DNA from: CAYGZL01 sp964354345
GTDB taxonomy: Bacteria > Chloroflexota > Anaerolineae > Anaerolineales > UBA4823
Length of the DNA: 64,000 bases
Direction: 5' to 3'
Assembly (NCBI GenBank): GCA_964354345.1
Contig: CAYGZL010000032.1
Coordinates: 124,001-188,000, forward strand
The notes under the pieces were generated by a model, which was not told the origin of the DNA, made no database searches, and saw only the letters and a program-made list of their open reading frames with translations. The position numbers and the translations under genes are program-made. Shown in pieces: positions 35,836 to 43,691 of this stretch; the first letter of the stretch is position 1; each line of letters begins with the position of its first letter.

Positions 35836-37632
35836 ATGGCTGAAAAACTACAAGAACCCTATGAGAAGAGCGATTTGTATCGCTTACGCCATTCGACCGC
35901 GCATGTCATGGCTCAAGCCGTGGTTGAAATGTTCCCAGAGGCCAAGTACACCATCGGACCGCCAGTTGAAGATGGTTTCTATTACGATTTCGATCTACCC
36001 CGGCCACTCACTCCCGAAGACCTGCATTTGGTCGAAGAGCGTATGCGTGCGATCATCAAGGGCGACCATCCTTTCCAGAGGCAGGTTATCTCTGCTGAGC
36101 AAGCGCGCCAAATTTTTCAAGACCAACCCTATAAACTGGATTTAATTGACGGCCTGGAAACAGGTGGCCTGGATGAATATGGCAATCCGTTGACTGAAAA
36201 ATCTGAGATATCCATCTATATTCAGGACGAATTTGTCGACCTGTGCCGTGGGCCGCATGTGGAGAACACATCAGAGATCAATCCAGCAGCCATTAAACTG
36301 ATGAGCGTCGCGGGAGCTTACTGGCGCGGTGATGAGCATAACCCGATGCTGCAACGGATCTACGGCACGGCCTGGCGGACCTCCCAAGAGCTGGAAGAAT
36401 ACCTGTGGCGTCTGGAAGAAGCGCGCAAGCGTGATCATCGCCGCCTGGGCAAAGATCTCGGTTTATTCTATTTTTCTGAAGACATCGGCCCAGGATTGCC
36501 ACTCTTCACTCCGAAAGGTGAAATGTTGCGCCACCTGATGGAAATGTACGTGCGCGAGACCCAGACCCGCTATGGTTACCAGCACGTGTGGACTGGTCAT
36601 ATGGTCAAAGAAGATCTGTTCAGGCGCTCAGGGCATTACGAAAACTACAAAGATGGCATGTTCCCGCCGATGGTGGATGAAAATATCACCTATCGACTAA
36701 AACCGATGAATTGTCCAAGCCACATGACGCTATACAAGGAGATGGGCAAACATTCCTATCGCGAATTGCCGTTGCGTTTGGCTGAGTTTGCCACACTGTA
36801 CCGCTACGAGAAGACAGGTGAGTTAACCGGCCTGACCCGGGTGCGCGCGGTGACCCAAGATGATTGTCACATCTTCTGTACTGAAGAACAGGTGGAGCAG
36901 GAATTCACCCTGGCTCTCAATTTGATCAGGGAAGTTCTCGGGCGTTACCGGTTCACGGATTATAAAGTTCGTCTCTCGCTGCGCGGTAGCGGTGGCAAGT
37001 ATGTCCAGGATGAGGAAAAATGGATCAAAGCCGAGGCTGCACTGCGTGCTGCTCTGGACAAGAACCAGGTGGAATATTTCGAAGCCACCGGTGAAGCCGC
37101 TTTTTATGGTCCGAAAGCTGATTTCCTGGCCAGGGATGTTCTCGGGCGAGAATGGCAGCTCTCCACCATTCAGGTAGACTTCATTCAACCTGCCCGGTTA
37201 GGGTTGGTTTACATCGGTGAAGATGGACAGGAACACACACCGGTAGTGCTACATCGCGCTGTAACGGGTTCGACCGAACGCTTCCTGGGCGTCCTGATCG
37301 AGCAGTTCGCGGGTGCATTTCCCGTCTGGCTGGCGCCTGTCCAGGCTGTACTGATCCCAATCGCCGATCGCCACCTGCCTTATGCCCATCAGGTCGCTGA
37401 GCAACTCAAAGCCGCCGGCTTGCGGGTGGAAGTGGACGAGCGCAGTGAACGGATGAACGCCAAAATCCGTGATGCCCAGAACCAGAAAATCCCTTATATG
37501 CTGGTAGTTGGCGATAAGGAAATGGTGCAGAACCAGGTCGCGCTACGTTTACGCTCTGGTGAAAATCCCGGTCCCATAGATCTGGCTGCTTTTCTAGCCA
37601 GGGCGCGTCAGGATCTGCAAGACGGTGTATAA
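35836..37632 (+). CDS. thrS: Threonyl-tRNA synthetase without TGS domain
   Basis: 598 residues with AAAGGAG before ATG. The protein begins directly with the editing-domain region (LRHSTAHVMAQAVVEMFPEA, GPPVEDGFYYDF), so the N-terminal TGS domain of about 60 residues found in E. coli ThrRS (642 residues) is missing. The class II core includes YRLKPMNCPSHMTLYK (about residue 285), RAVTQDDCHIFC and the C-terminal anticodon-binding domain (LIPIADRHLPYAHQVAEQLK). Zn-binding Cys/His residues are in place by eye. It charges tRNA-Thr; expression is controlled by the T-box in front. Confidence 0.97.
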   Translation: MAEKLQEPYEKSDLYRLRHSTAHVMAQAVVEMFPEAKYTIGPPVEDGFYYDFDLPRPLTPEDLHLVEERMRAIIKGDHPFQRQVISAEQARQIFQDQPYKLDLIDGLETGGLDEYGNPLTEKSEISIYIQDEFVDLCRGPHVENTSEINPAAIKLMSVAGAYWRGDEHNPMLQRIYGTAWRTSQELEEYLWRLEEARKRDHRRLGKDLGLFYFSEDIGPGLPLFTPKGEMLRHLMEMYVRETQTRYGYQHVWTGHMVKEDLFRRSGHYENYKDGMFPPMVDENITYRLKPMNCPSHMTLYKEMGKHSYRELPLRLAEFATLYRYEKTGELTGLTRVRAVTQDDCHIFCTEEQVEQEFTLALNLIREVLGRYRFTDYKVRLSLRGSGGKYVQDEEKWIKAEAALRAALDKNQVEYFEATGEAAFYGPKADFLARDVLGREWQLSTIQVDFIQPARLGLVYIGEDGQEHTPVVLHRAVTGSTERFLGVLIEQFAGAFPVWLAPVQAVLIPIADRHLPYAHQVAEQLKAAGLRVEVDERSERMNAKIRDAQNQKIPYMLVVGDKEMVQNQVALRLRSGENPGPIDLAAFLARARQDLQDGV

Positions 37633-37647
37633 ACGAGTATAATTGAG

Positions 37648-37676
37648 GCTGAGCAGACGGATTTTGTCTGCTCAGC
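37648..37676 (+). terminator. Terminator-like hairpin after thrS
   Basis: GCTGAGCAGAC (37648-37658) and GTCTGCTCAGC (37666-37676) make a perfect 11-bp stem with a seven-base loop, 16 bases after the thrS stop. No T-run follows, so it may slow or process the transcript rather than end it. The infC promoter lies just downstream. Confidence 0.55.
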
Positions 37677-37696
37677 TACTGCATTCGGTTAAGCGG

Positions 37697-37726
37697 TTGA
37701 CGATTTAGCGCATCCTGTGGTATCAT
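37697..37726 (+). promoter_or_regulatory. Promoter of infC-rpmI-rplT
   Basis: TTGACG (37697-37702), an 18-base spacer and TATCAT (37721-37726) form a good sigma-70-type promoter. Transcription should start near 37733, about 47 bases before the infC start codon. Confidence 0.65.
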
Positions 37727-37779
37727 GGCGCACGCTAACCGCAAAGTATTGTTTTCGATTCGATCAAAAGGAGTGAGTT

Positions 37780-38307
37780 ATCAGCGCAGTTACTTATCGT
37801 GTTAATGAAACAATCCGCGTTCCCGAGGTACGCCTGATCGGCCCTAATAATGAAAATGTTGGGGTTGTCTCAATCGAGGAAGCACGCCGGATTGCTCGTG
37901 ATGCTGAACTGGACCTGGTTGAAGTTGCCCCCAACTCTGAACCACCAGTCTGCCGGGTGATGGACTTTGGAAAATTCATATATGAACGCACCAAGAAAGA
38001 GCGCGAAGCTCGTAGAGCTCAAACCAAGATTGAGGTTAAAGAGATTCGCCTGCGCCCTAAGACAAACGAACATCATCGTGATTTGCGTGTCCGCGATGCC
38101 CGGCGTTGGTTGACTGAAGGGATGAAGGTAAAGGTACGTATCCGCTTTCGCGGTCGGGAAATAACCTATCCAGAAATCGCGCTGAACGATTTGAAGGAAG
38201 TAGCAGAAGAGTTGTCCGATATTGCGATAATTGAACAACCCCCAGCTTTGGAAGGACGCACCATGTTAATGGTGCTGGCGCCTGGAAAGATAACGAAGAA
38301 AAAGTAA
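37780..38307 (+). CDS. infC: Translation initiation factor IF-3 (non-canonical ATC start)
   Basis: 175 residues when read from ATC 37780. A clear AAGGAG (37768-37773) stands six bases before it, the codon two upstream is an in-frame TGA (37774-37776), and the sequence after ATC (SAVTYRVNETIRVPEVRLIG) is the standard IF-3 N-terminus, so ATC is almost certainly the start. The first ATG, at 37957, would remove about 60 residues. Rare ATT/ATC/ATA starts are a known feature of infC and let IF-3 repress its own translation. Family motifs: ARDAELDLVEVAPNSEPPVC, DFGKFIYE, and KEIRLRPKTNEHHRDLR in the C-terminal domain. It heads infC-rpmI-rplT. Confidence 0.93.
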   Translation: MSAVTYRVNETIRVPEVRLIGPNNENVGVVSIEEARRIARDAELDLVEVAPNSEPPVCRVMDFGKFIYERTKKEREARRAQTKIEVKEIRLRPKTNEHHRDLRVRDARRWLTEGMKVKVRIRFRGREITYPEIALNDLKEVAEELSDIAIIEQPPALEGRTMLMVLAPGKITKKK

Positions 38308-38364
38308 TCTGCACTATATTTATTGAGATTACTCATTGTGGAACAGTAGTTTCATGGTGAAGAA

Positions 38365-38389
38365 TCCGCGGATGGTCGTTGTCCGCGGA
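38365..38389 (+). repeat. Inverted repeat in the infC-rpmI gap
   Basis: TCCGCGGA occurs at 38365-38372 and again at 38382-38389, each self-complementary, so the transcript can form an eight-base hairpin with a nine-base loop. It lies between infC and rpmI, about 25 bases before the rpmI GTG. No T-run follows. It may tune rpmI translation or mRNA processing. Confidence 0.5.
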
Positions 38390-38413
38390 ATTTCGTGTGA
38401 GAGGAGATTGAGC

Positions 38414-38650
38414 GTGCCACGTAAGCCAAGAACAGAGAAGTATAAAATTAAGACCCACAAGGCTACTGCGAAACGCTTTCGGCTGACTGGAACGGGATTG
38501 CTGGTGCGTACAAAGGGTGGCAAGAGCCACTTCCGCCGGCGCACCTCAAAGCGTGTTAAGCGCCTGCTATCCGAGATGGTGCAGGTCAAAGGACGCGGGA
38601 TCGTCAAGCGCGTACAGCGCCTGGCTCCTTATCTCAAGAAAGCCAGCTAG
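38414..38650 (+). CDS. rpmI: 50S ribosomal protein L35
   Basis: 78 residues from GTG 38414, with GAGGAG (38401-38406) seven bases upstream. The sequence PRKPRTEKYKIKTHKATAKR is the expected start of L35, and KGGKSHFRRRTSKRVKRL is its conserved basic core. A longer frame from ATG 38336 would add 26 residues that are not part of the family. L35 is usually 64-66 residues, so a C-terminal extension of about 12 (ending VQRLAPYLKKAS) is present. Middle gene of infC-rpmI-rplT. Confidence 0.93.
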   Translation: MPRKPRTEKYKIKTHKATAKRFRLTGTGLLVRTKGGKSHFRRRTSKRVKRLLSEMVQVKGRGIVKRVQRLAPYLKKAS

Positions 38651-38829
38651 GGGCGGTTCATTCAGTGGATCGCTCCGCAGTAGGCGGGCGCTGGTGTCAC
38701 CAGACACCAGGCAGTATTCATTTCCGAACCCGCAGGGGATCGGTATCCAATTTTGTGGCGGCCGTTGGGTGTGTGAAACAGGTAGTGATATGCGCTACCG
38801 ACGCCCAGGGGTTCGCAGGAGAGTAAAGA
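38651..38829 (+). promoter_or_regulatory. Structured rpmI-rplT intergenic region (possible L20 control site)
   Basis: The gap of 179 bases is long for genes of one operon. It can form CTGGTGTC/GACACCAG (38691-38698 with 38703-38710, four-base loop) and, near rplT, GGTAG/CTACC nested inside GGGTGT/ACGCCC. L20 represses its operon through RNA mimics of its rRNA site in several bacteria, so a translational control element is possible. I see no sequence match to a described L20 leader. Confidence 0.4.
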
Positions 38830-39183
38830 ATGGCTCGTGTAAAGACTGGTCCTTATCGTCATCGACATCATAAGAAGGTATTAAAGCTCACCAAAGGCCA
38901 ATTTGGAACTCGCAGTCGACTGTTCCGGCGCGCCAATGAGGCCATGCTCAAGAGCTTGTGGTATTCTTACCGCGACCGGCGTTCCCGCAAGCGCGATCTA
39001 CGTCGACTATGGATCGCTCGGATAAATGCGGCCGCCCGACTGTATGGTATTTCCTACAGCCGCCTGATCCATAGTTTGAAAGAGCATAAGATTGCATTAA
39101 ACCGGAAAATATTGGCCGACCTGGCCGTCCGCGATCCGCAGGCGTTTGCTGCGGTGATCGCTCAGGTCCATCCTGGCAGCTAA
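38830..39183 (+). CDS. rplT: 50S ribosomal protein L20
   Basis: 117 residues, the normal length. The N-terminus MARVKTGPYRHRHHKKVLKL and the central FRRANEAMLKSLWYSYRDRR are family signatures, and SYSRLIHSLKEHKIALNRK follows. L20 is needed early in large-subunit assembly and can repress its own operon. A strong terminator follows after about 70 bases. Confidence 0.97.
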   Translation: MARVKTGPYRHRHHKKVLKLTKGQFGTRSRLFRRANEAMLKSLWYSYRDRRSRKRDLRRLWIARINAAARLYGISYSRLIHSLKEHKIALNRKILADLAVRDPQAFAAVIAQVHPGS

Positions 39184-39254
39184 CAGCTCCGATCACGGTA
39201 GGTTTGCCGTGACTGGCGATCACATCTCAACGAAACTATCGTTTCGCTCACACC

Positions 39255-39284
39255 CGGGATGGCTTAACCCACCATCCCGTTTTC
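39255..39284 (+). terminator. Intrinsic terminator of infC-rpmI-rplT
   Basis: CGGGATGG (39255-39262) and CCATCCCG (39272-39279) form an eight-base GC-rich stem with a nine-base loop, followed immediately by TTTTCGTTT. This is a textbook intrinsic terminator. Two smaller hairpins, TCACGG/CCGTGA and CGAAAC/GTTTCG, precede it. Confidence 0.82.
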
Positions 39285-39396
39285 GTTTATTATTAACCTG
39301 TAACATTTTAGTAGAACAAACGTAAACAAGTTACTTATCCCTCTCTAGTTGTCTGGAGGTAGAACGTCTGCGAAATCGAAATTAGAGATGTTACTT

Positions 39397-39579
39397 ATCC
39401 GTCAAACTCTGTCCCCCATCCATCGTTGAAGAACACATTGACGCTCTGAGCCGGGTCGTCCCCGGTGAGTGGTATGATCCATTGAATAAGGATGGAACCC
39501 AACTATTAACGAAAACGAGCAGGATGAAATCTACCTGTCGGATTATACAGGAACAGTGTACAGCCCGGTGAAAAAATGA
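39397..39579 (+). pseudogene. Possible 3' remnant of a decayed gene before the M1 peptidase
   Basis: Between the terminator and the M1 peptidase two adjoining frames look protein-like. The first reads VEEHIDALSRVVPGEWYDPL to about 39505; after a one-step frame change near 39500-39510 the second reads NENEQDEIYLSDYTGTVYSP and stops at TGA 39577-39579, which overlaps the peptidase ATG. No start codon or ribosome-binding site is left. An 11-base sequence GTTACTTATCC occurs twice upstream (39330-39340 and 39390-39400). The family is not recognised, and chance cannot be excluded. Confidence 0.3.
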
Positions 39580-41180
39580 AAGCGAATCCAATTCAAAATT
39601 GGTTGGCATTGCACTTCATCCAAAAACTGATTGGATGGGTGGGGGTGTTATTGATCATATCTGCTTGCACAAAACCTGCAGGATTGAAACCGCCTGATGT
39701 TATCCGGCTTACAGCATCAACTTATCAGGAAGATGAACAACCAGACCAATCCGCTGCCTTGTTGCCAGCTGCACAGACCAGATTGGGGTCTCTCGCTGAT
39801 TTTCCCCGCTACAACCTTACCTTAACCATCCTGGATAATACCTACCAGGGTCAGGCTCACATAACCTATACAAACACCGAGACAACTGCGCTCAACCAAC
39901 TCTACTTTCGCCTGCTTCCCAATGGGCACAACAGCTTCGGCGATGGTTCAATGACAATCGCTAACCTGACCGTAGATGGTCAGCCTGCCAGTTCGACGCT
40001 TTCGGTAAGTAACTCAGCCCTGGAGGTATCGTTGGAGCGCCCTCTTGAACCTCGGCAAAAAACCGAGGTCGCCATGGATTTCAGCGGTGTGGTCCCGGTT
40101 AATTTTGGTAGCACCGCCCAAACCGCCGGTTATGGGATTTACAATGTCTCCAACAAAATTATGACGCTTTCAGGCTGGTATCCGATCCTGGCGGTTCACG
40201 AACCCTCTGGCTGGCGCCTGGATCCAGTTTCCTGGATGGGTGATTCGACTTACAGCACTACCGCCTTCTTCACGGTCAACATCTCCGCGCCCGTCGAGTC
40301 CAAGATTGTAACCACAGGAATTGAAGTAATCGCTGTTGATCATGAGATATCGGAGACGCGAAATTTACCCCCTGATCAACAACCAGAACAGCGCAGTTAT
40401 ATCAGTGGGCCGGCGCGTGACTTCATCGTGATTGTCGGTCAAGAGCTACAGGAGTCACACCAATCAGTGGATGGCACGACAATTCATTCGTATTATTTCC
40501 CTAAACATCAAAGCGCGGGGAAACGGGCTTTGGAAATTGCCGTGGAATCTCTGCAAATCTATAACCAACAAATCGGCGCCTATCCCTATCGTGAGTTGGA
40601 TGTGGTTGAAACAGCGCTCAAGCATGCTTCGGGTGTCGAATTCCCTGGTGTAATCCTGATCAGCAGCGATCTATACGATACTCCCGATCAGCCCGCGTTT
40701 GTTGTCACGGTTGCACATGAGGTTGCCCACCAGTGGTGGTATAACGTTGTAGGCAACGATGTCTTCTTACACCCATGGCAAGACGAAGCCTTAACTACCT
40801 ATACATCAAGCCTATATTACGAATTTGGACTGGGAAAAAGCGCCGCACAAGGGCTGATACAATACTGGCAAGATCGCTATGATCAGCTTTCTGACCAGGG
40901 TATTGATGATCGCATCGCGGAGACCCTGGCGCATTACCAAAACCGCGGTGATCCAAGCCTATATAGCACAATTGTTTATTCAAAAGGCGCACTGTTTTTT
41001 ATTAATTTGCGTCAGCAAATCGGCGATACGGCATTCTTTCAGGCGATGCGGTCTTACTACCAGACCTACCAGTATCAGATAGCTACTCCTGATAATCTGC
41101 TCAATGCCTTTGAGCAGTCCTCTGGACGTTCGCTGAGGGACTTATACCAACAATGGCTATATTCCGCGTCTCGCCCTTAA
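39576..41180 (+). CDS. M1 family metallopeptidase, lipoprotein
   Basis: 534 residues. The lipobox is LLIISAC (Cys31), so it is exported and lipid-anchored. An N-terminal beta domain (YNLTLTILDNTYQGQAHITY) is typical of M1 aminopeptidases. The zinc site is HEVAHQ (His381, Glu382, His385) with the third ligand Glu404 in WQDEALTTY, exactly the HExxH-x18-E spacing of the family. In place of the GAMEN substrate loop is HASGVEFPGVI, as in some bacterial subfamilies. It probably removes N-terminal residues from extracellular peptides. Confidence 0.92.
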   Translation: MKANPIQNWLALHFIQKLIGWVGVLLIISACTKPAGLKPPDVIRLTASTYQEDEQPDQSAALLPAAQTRLGSLADFPRYNLTLTILDNTYQGQAHITYTNTETTALNQLYFRLLPNGHNSFGDGSMTIANLTVDGQPASSTLSVSNSALEVSLERPLEPRQKTEVAMDFSGVVPVNFGSTAQTAGYGIYNVSNKIMTLSGWYPILAVHEPSGWRLDPVSWMGDSTYSTTAFFTVNISAPVESKIVTTGIEVIAVDHEISETRNLPPDQQPEQRSYISGPARDFIVIVGQELQESHQSVDGTTIHSYYFPKHQSAGKRALEIAVESLQIYNQQIGAYPYRELDVVETALKHASGVEFPGVILISSDLYDTPDQPAFVVTVAHEVAHQWWYNVVGNDVFLHPWQDEALTTYTSSLYYEFGLGKSAAQGLIQYWQDRYDQLSDQGIDDRIAETLAHYQNRGDPSLYSTIVYSKGALFFINLRQQIGDTAFFQAMRSYYQTYQYQIATPDNLLNAFEQSSGRSLRDLYQQWLYSASRP

Positions 41181-41282
41181 GTAGAGGCCAATCTATTGCA
41201 TGGATCTGGTGAAGTGTACCGTCTGTTCATCCTTTACAATAATCAGCGAGAATTAACCGATCTGTATGAGGAAGACAAATAA

Positions 41283-41888
41283 ATGACTATCCAATCTCCC
41301 TTGTTCTTCGGTGAGAATATTTGCCTGGGACCGATCGACCACGAAAAGGATCCGGAAATTGAAACCAGGTGGACTAACGATCCTGAATATCTCCGCATGA
41401 TCTATCCTGAACCGGCTCGTCCACTATCTCAAGCTCAGATCAAGAAGAAATACGAGGCCATCGAGAAAGCCATTCAAGAAGAGCGTAACCAGTTTTACTT
41501 CACGATCCGCATGCGTTCAGACGACCATCTGATTGGCTTTGCCCAGATCTTCTGGATCGAATGGACACATGGCGCTGCGAATATCCGCCTGGGCATTGGC
41601 GAACCTCAAGATCGTAGGCACGGCTATGGTTCTGAGATCCTGCGCTTGTTGCTGCGTTTCTCTTTTACCGAGCTAAATCTTTATCGCCTGACTGCGTCTG
41701 TCCCAGAATATAATCAGGCAGCTTTACGCTTTTTCAAAAAAAGTGGATTCATTGAAGAAGTACGGCGGCGCCAGGCTTTGCAACGCGATGGACGCCGTTG
41801 GGATAACCTTCTTCTGGGCATCTTACGCCAGGAATGGGAAGCTCATCTGCCTGAGCATTCTGATATACGCCAGGAAGATGGTGTATGA
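41283..41888 (+). CDS. GNAT N-acetyltransferase, tandem copy 1
   Basis: 201 residues of the RimJ/RimL-type GNAT fold. The acetyl-CoA loop is in RLGIGEPQDRRHGYGSEILRLLL, followed by FTELNLYRLTASVPEYNQAALRFFKKSGF, the usual beta-strand and helix at the end of the domain. It overlaps the next gene by four bases (ATGA at 41885). All three tandem copies share the ELNL(Y/F/L)R and (A/F)(E/P)YN segments. The acceptor (protein N-terminus, ribosomal protein or small molecule) cannot be inferred. Confidence 0.88.
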   Translation: MTIQSPLFFGENICLGPIDHEKDPEIETRWTNDPEYLRMIYPEPARPLSQAQIKKKYEAIEKAIQEERNQFYFTIRMRSDDHLIGFAQIFWIEWTHGAANIRLGIGEPQDRRHGYGSEILRLLLRFSFTELNLYRLTASVPEYNQAALRFFKKSGFIEEVRRRQALQRDGRRWDNLLLGILRQEWEAHLPEHSDIRQEDGV

Positions 41889-42454
41889 AACCCAATCTGT
41901 TTCAGGGCAAGCTGGTACGCCTGGTTGCGGAGGAACCGGTCACCCTCGGTCAAGCTTTTTCCCGCTGGGCGCGCAATTCGGAATATTTCCGCTTATTAGA
42001 CAATGACCCTGCTACTTTGCGATCGGCGAAACAAATCAGTGCGTGGTTCGAAAAATCTTCTGACAGTGAACCTTATAAAGAGATCACCTTTCCAATCCAC
42101 ACGTTACAAGAGGACCGCTTGATTGGATTTATTGGCCTGGGTGGTTTCCAATGGACACACGGGGATGCCTGGGTCGGGATAGGTCTGGGTGAGCGAGATT
42201 ATTGGGGGAAGGGATATGGCACAGACGCCATGCTGCTCCTGTTGCGTTATGCCTTCACCGAGCTTAACTTATTCCGGGTCTCACTCGGTGTGTTTGAATA
42301 TAACCCGCGGGCTTTACGATCCTATGAAAAGGCCGGTTTTACGGTAGAAGGCCGCGAGCGTCAGAAGGTATTACGGGATAACCGGCGTTGGGATAACATT
42401 TACATGAGCATCCTGTATCCGGAATGGCAGGTCTCACAAGCAGCACTGGGATAA
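41885..42454 (+). CDS. GNAT N-acetyltransferase, tandem copy 2
   Basis: 189 residues. The acetyl-CoA loop is GLGERDYWGKGYGTDAMLLLL, followed by FTELNLFRVSLGVFEYNPRALRSYEKAGF. It is closer to copy 3 than to copy 1: both have WGKGYGTDAM and VFEYNPRA, and both start with a LF(Q/T)GxxVRLVA motif. Translationally coupled to copy 1. Confidence 0.88.
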   Translation: MKPNLFQGKLVRLVAEEPVTLGQAFSRWARNSEYFRLLDNDPATLRSAKQISAWFEKSSDSEPYKEITFPIHTLQEDRLIGFIGLGGFQWTHGDAWVGIGLGERDYWGKGYGTDAMLLLLRYAFTELNLFRVSLGVFEYNPRALRSYEKAGFTVEGRERQKVLRDNRRWDNIYMSILYPEWQVSQAALG

Positions 42455-42477
42455 TTGATCTATAGAAGGCGCTTTGT

Positions 42478-43080
42478 ATGGAAACCCATCTATTCACCGG
42501 CGAGTTCGTTCGATTGGTAGCAGCCGATCCAGAGGCAATCGCCCCGGCTTTCAGCCGCTGGTCACGCGATTCCGAGTTCGTCCGGCTGCTTAACAGCGGT
42601 GAAGCTACCCCACTATCAGCCCGCGCCATGCGAAACCTGATGGATCGACAGCCGGAAAAGGATCCCCCAAATTTCTTTTGGTTCGCCATCCATACCCTGA
42701 CCGGTGATCACCTGATCGGTGATATTGCTTTGGATGGTATCCGTTGGTCCCACCGGGAAGCTTTTGTTGGTATTGGGCTTGGCGAGCGGGAATGGTGGGG
42801 AAAAGGTTATGGTACCGACGCGATGAGGATTATCCTGCGTTACGCTTTCCTGGAATTAAACTTACTGCGTGTCTCCCTGAATGTATTCGAATATAATCCG
42901 CGCGCCATTCGCTCCTACGAGAAACTCGGTTTCATCCATGAAGGGCGCATGCGCCAGTATCTTCATCGTGAAGGTCAACGCTGGGATATGATTTTCATGG
43001 GCATCCTGCGCGAAGAATGGGAACAAAACAATGCCCGCCAAACCGCCATCATTACTTACGATAATAAACCTGGAGATTGA
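42478..43080 (+). CDS. GNAT N-acetyltransferase, tandem copy 3
   Basis: 200 residues with GLGEREWWGKGYGTDAMRII as the acetyl-CoA loop and FLELNLLRVSLNVFEYNPRA following. The N-terminus LFTGEFVRLVAADPEAIAPA repeats that of copy 2, so these two are the product of a recent duplication, with copy 1 older. It is followed by a HAD phosphatase gene after six bases. Confidence 0.88.
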   Translation: METHLFTGEFVRLVAADPEAIAPAFSRWSRDSEFVRLLNSGEATPLSARAMRNLMDRQPEKDPPNFFWFAIHTLTGDHLIGDIALDGIRWSHREAFVGIGLGEREWWGKGYGTDAMRIILRYAFLELNLLRVSLNVFEYNPRAIRSYEKLGFIHEGRMRQYLHREGQRWDMIFMGILREEWEQNNARQTAIITYDNKPGD

Positions 43081-43086
43081 AATCCC

Positions 43087-43689
43087 TTGATTATCACCAC
43101 CATCATCTTCGACCTGGGGGGCGTTTTATTCCGCACAGAGGACCGCCAACCCCGCGCACAAACCGCTGCTCGCTTGGGATTAACTTATGAAGCCTTAGAC
43201 GAGATCATTTATGACGGCCCTTCCGCCAGGCAAGCCGGGGTGGGAAAGATCACAGCCAGCCAACATTGGGAAAATGTTTGCCAGATACTCAACTGGCCGC
43301 TGGAGAGACTGTCAGAACTGCAAGAAGGCTTCTGGGGTGGAGATCGTCTGGACTGGGAGCTGGTTGCCTGGATCCGCTCGCTACGTCGCCGCTACCACAC
43401 CGGTCTGTTGAGCAACGCCTGGGATGATCTCCGTGGTTGGCTGGAACAACGCTGGTTCATCGCCGATGCATTTGACACCATTATTATTTCCGCTGAAGTC
43501 AAGTTGGCCAAGCCTGATCCGCGTATCTTCCAACTGACCATGGAACGCATGCAAACAACCCCTGAGGCGACTATATTTATAGATGATTCCGAAGAAAATA
43601 TTACAGCCGCCAGGGATTTCGGATTACACGCGATCCAATTCCAAAATCCAGATCAGGCGCGCCGGGAATTGTTAGAACTGCTGTCTTAA
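43087..43689 (+). CDS. HAD-superfamily hydrolase
   Basis: 200 residues from TTG 43087 with GGAGAT upstream. Motif I is IIFDLGGVLFRTEDRQ, in which the first Asp is the nucleophile and the second position of the usual DxD is Gly, as in the YihX/epoxide-hydrolase-like branch. Motif II is LLSNAWDD, motif III the Lys in EVKLAKPDPRIF, and motif IV FIDDSEENITAA. It is a small phosphatase of unknown substrate, in one transcription unit with the GNAT genes and the amidase. Confidence 0.88.
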   Translation: MIITTIIFDLGGVLFRTEDRQPRAQTAARLGLTYEALDEIIYDGPSARQAGVGKITASQHWENVCQILNWPLERLSELQEGFWGGDRLDWELVAWIRSLRRRYHTGLLSNAWDDLRGWLEQRWFIADAFDTIIISAEVKLAKPDPRIFQLTMERMQTTPEATIFIDDSEENITAARDFGLHAIQFQNPDQARRELLELLS

Positions 43690-43691
43690 CC

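Noticed and set aside
38336..38413. Longer L35 with 26 extra residues
   Set aside because: The extension covers the inverted repeat and does not match L35. GTG 38414 has a proper ribosome-binding site and gives the family N-terminus.
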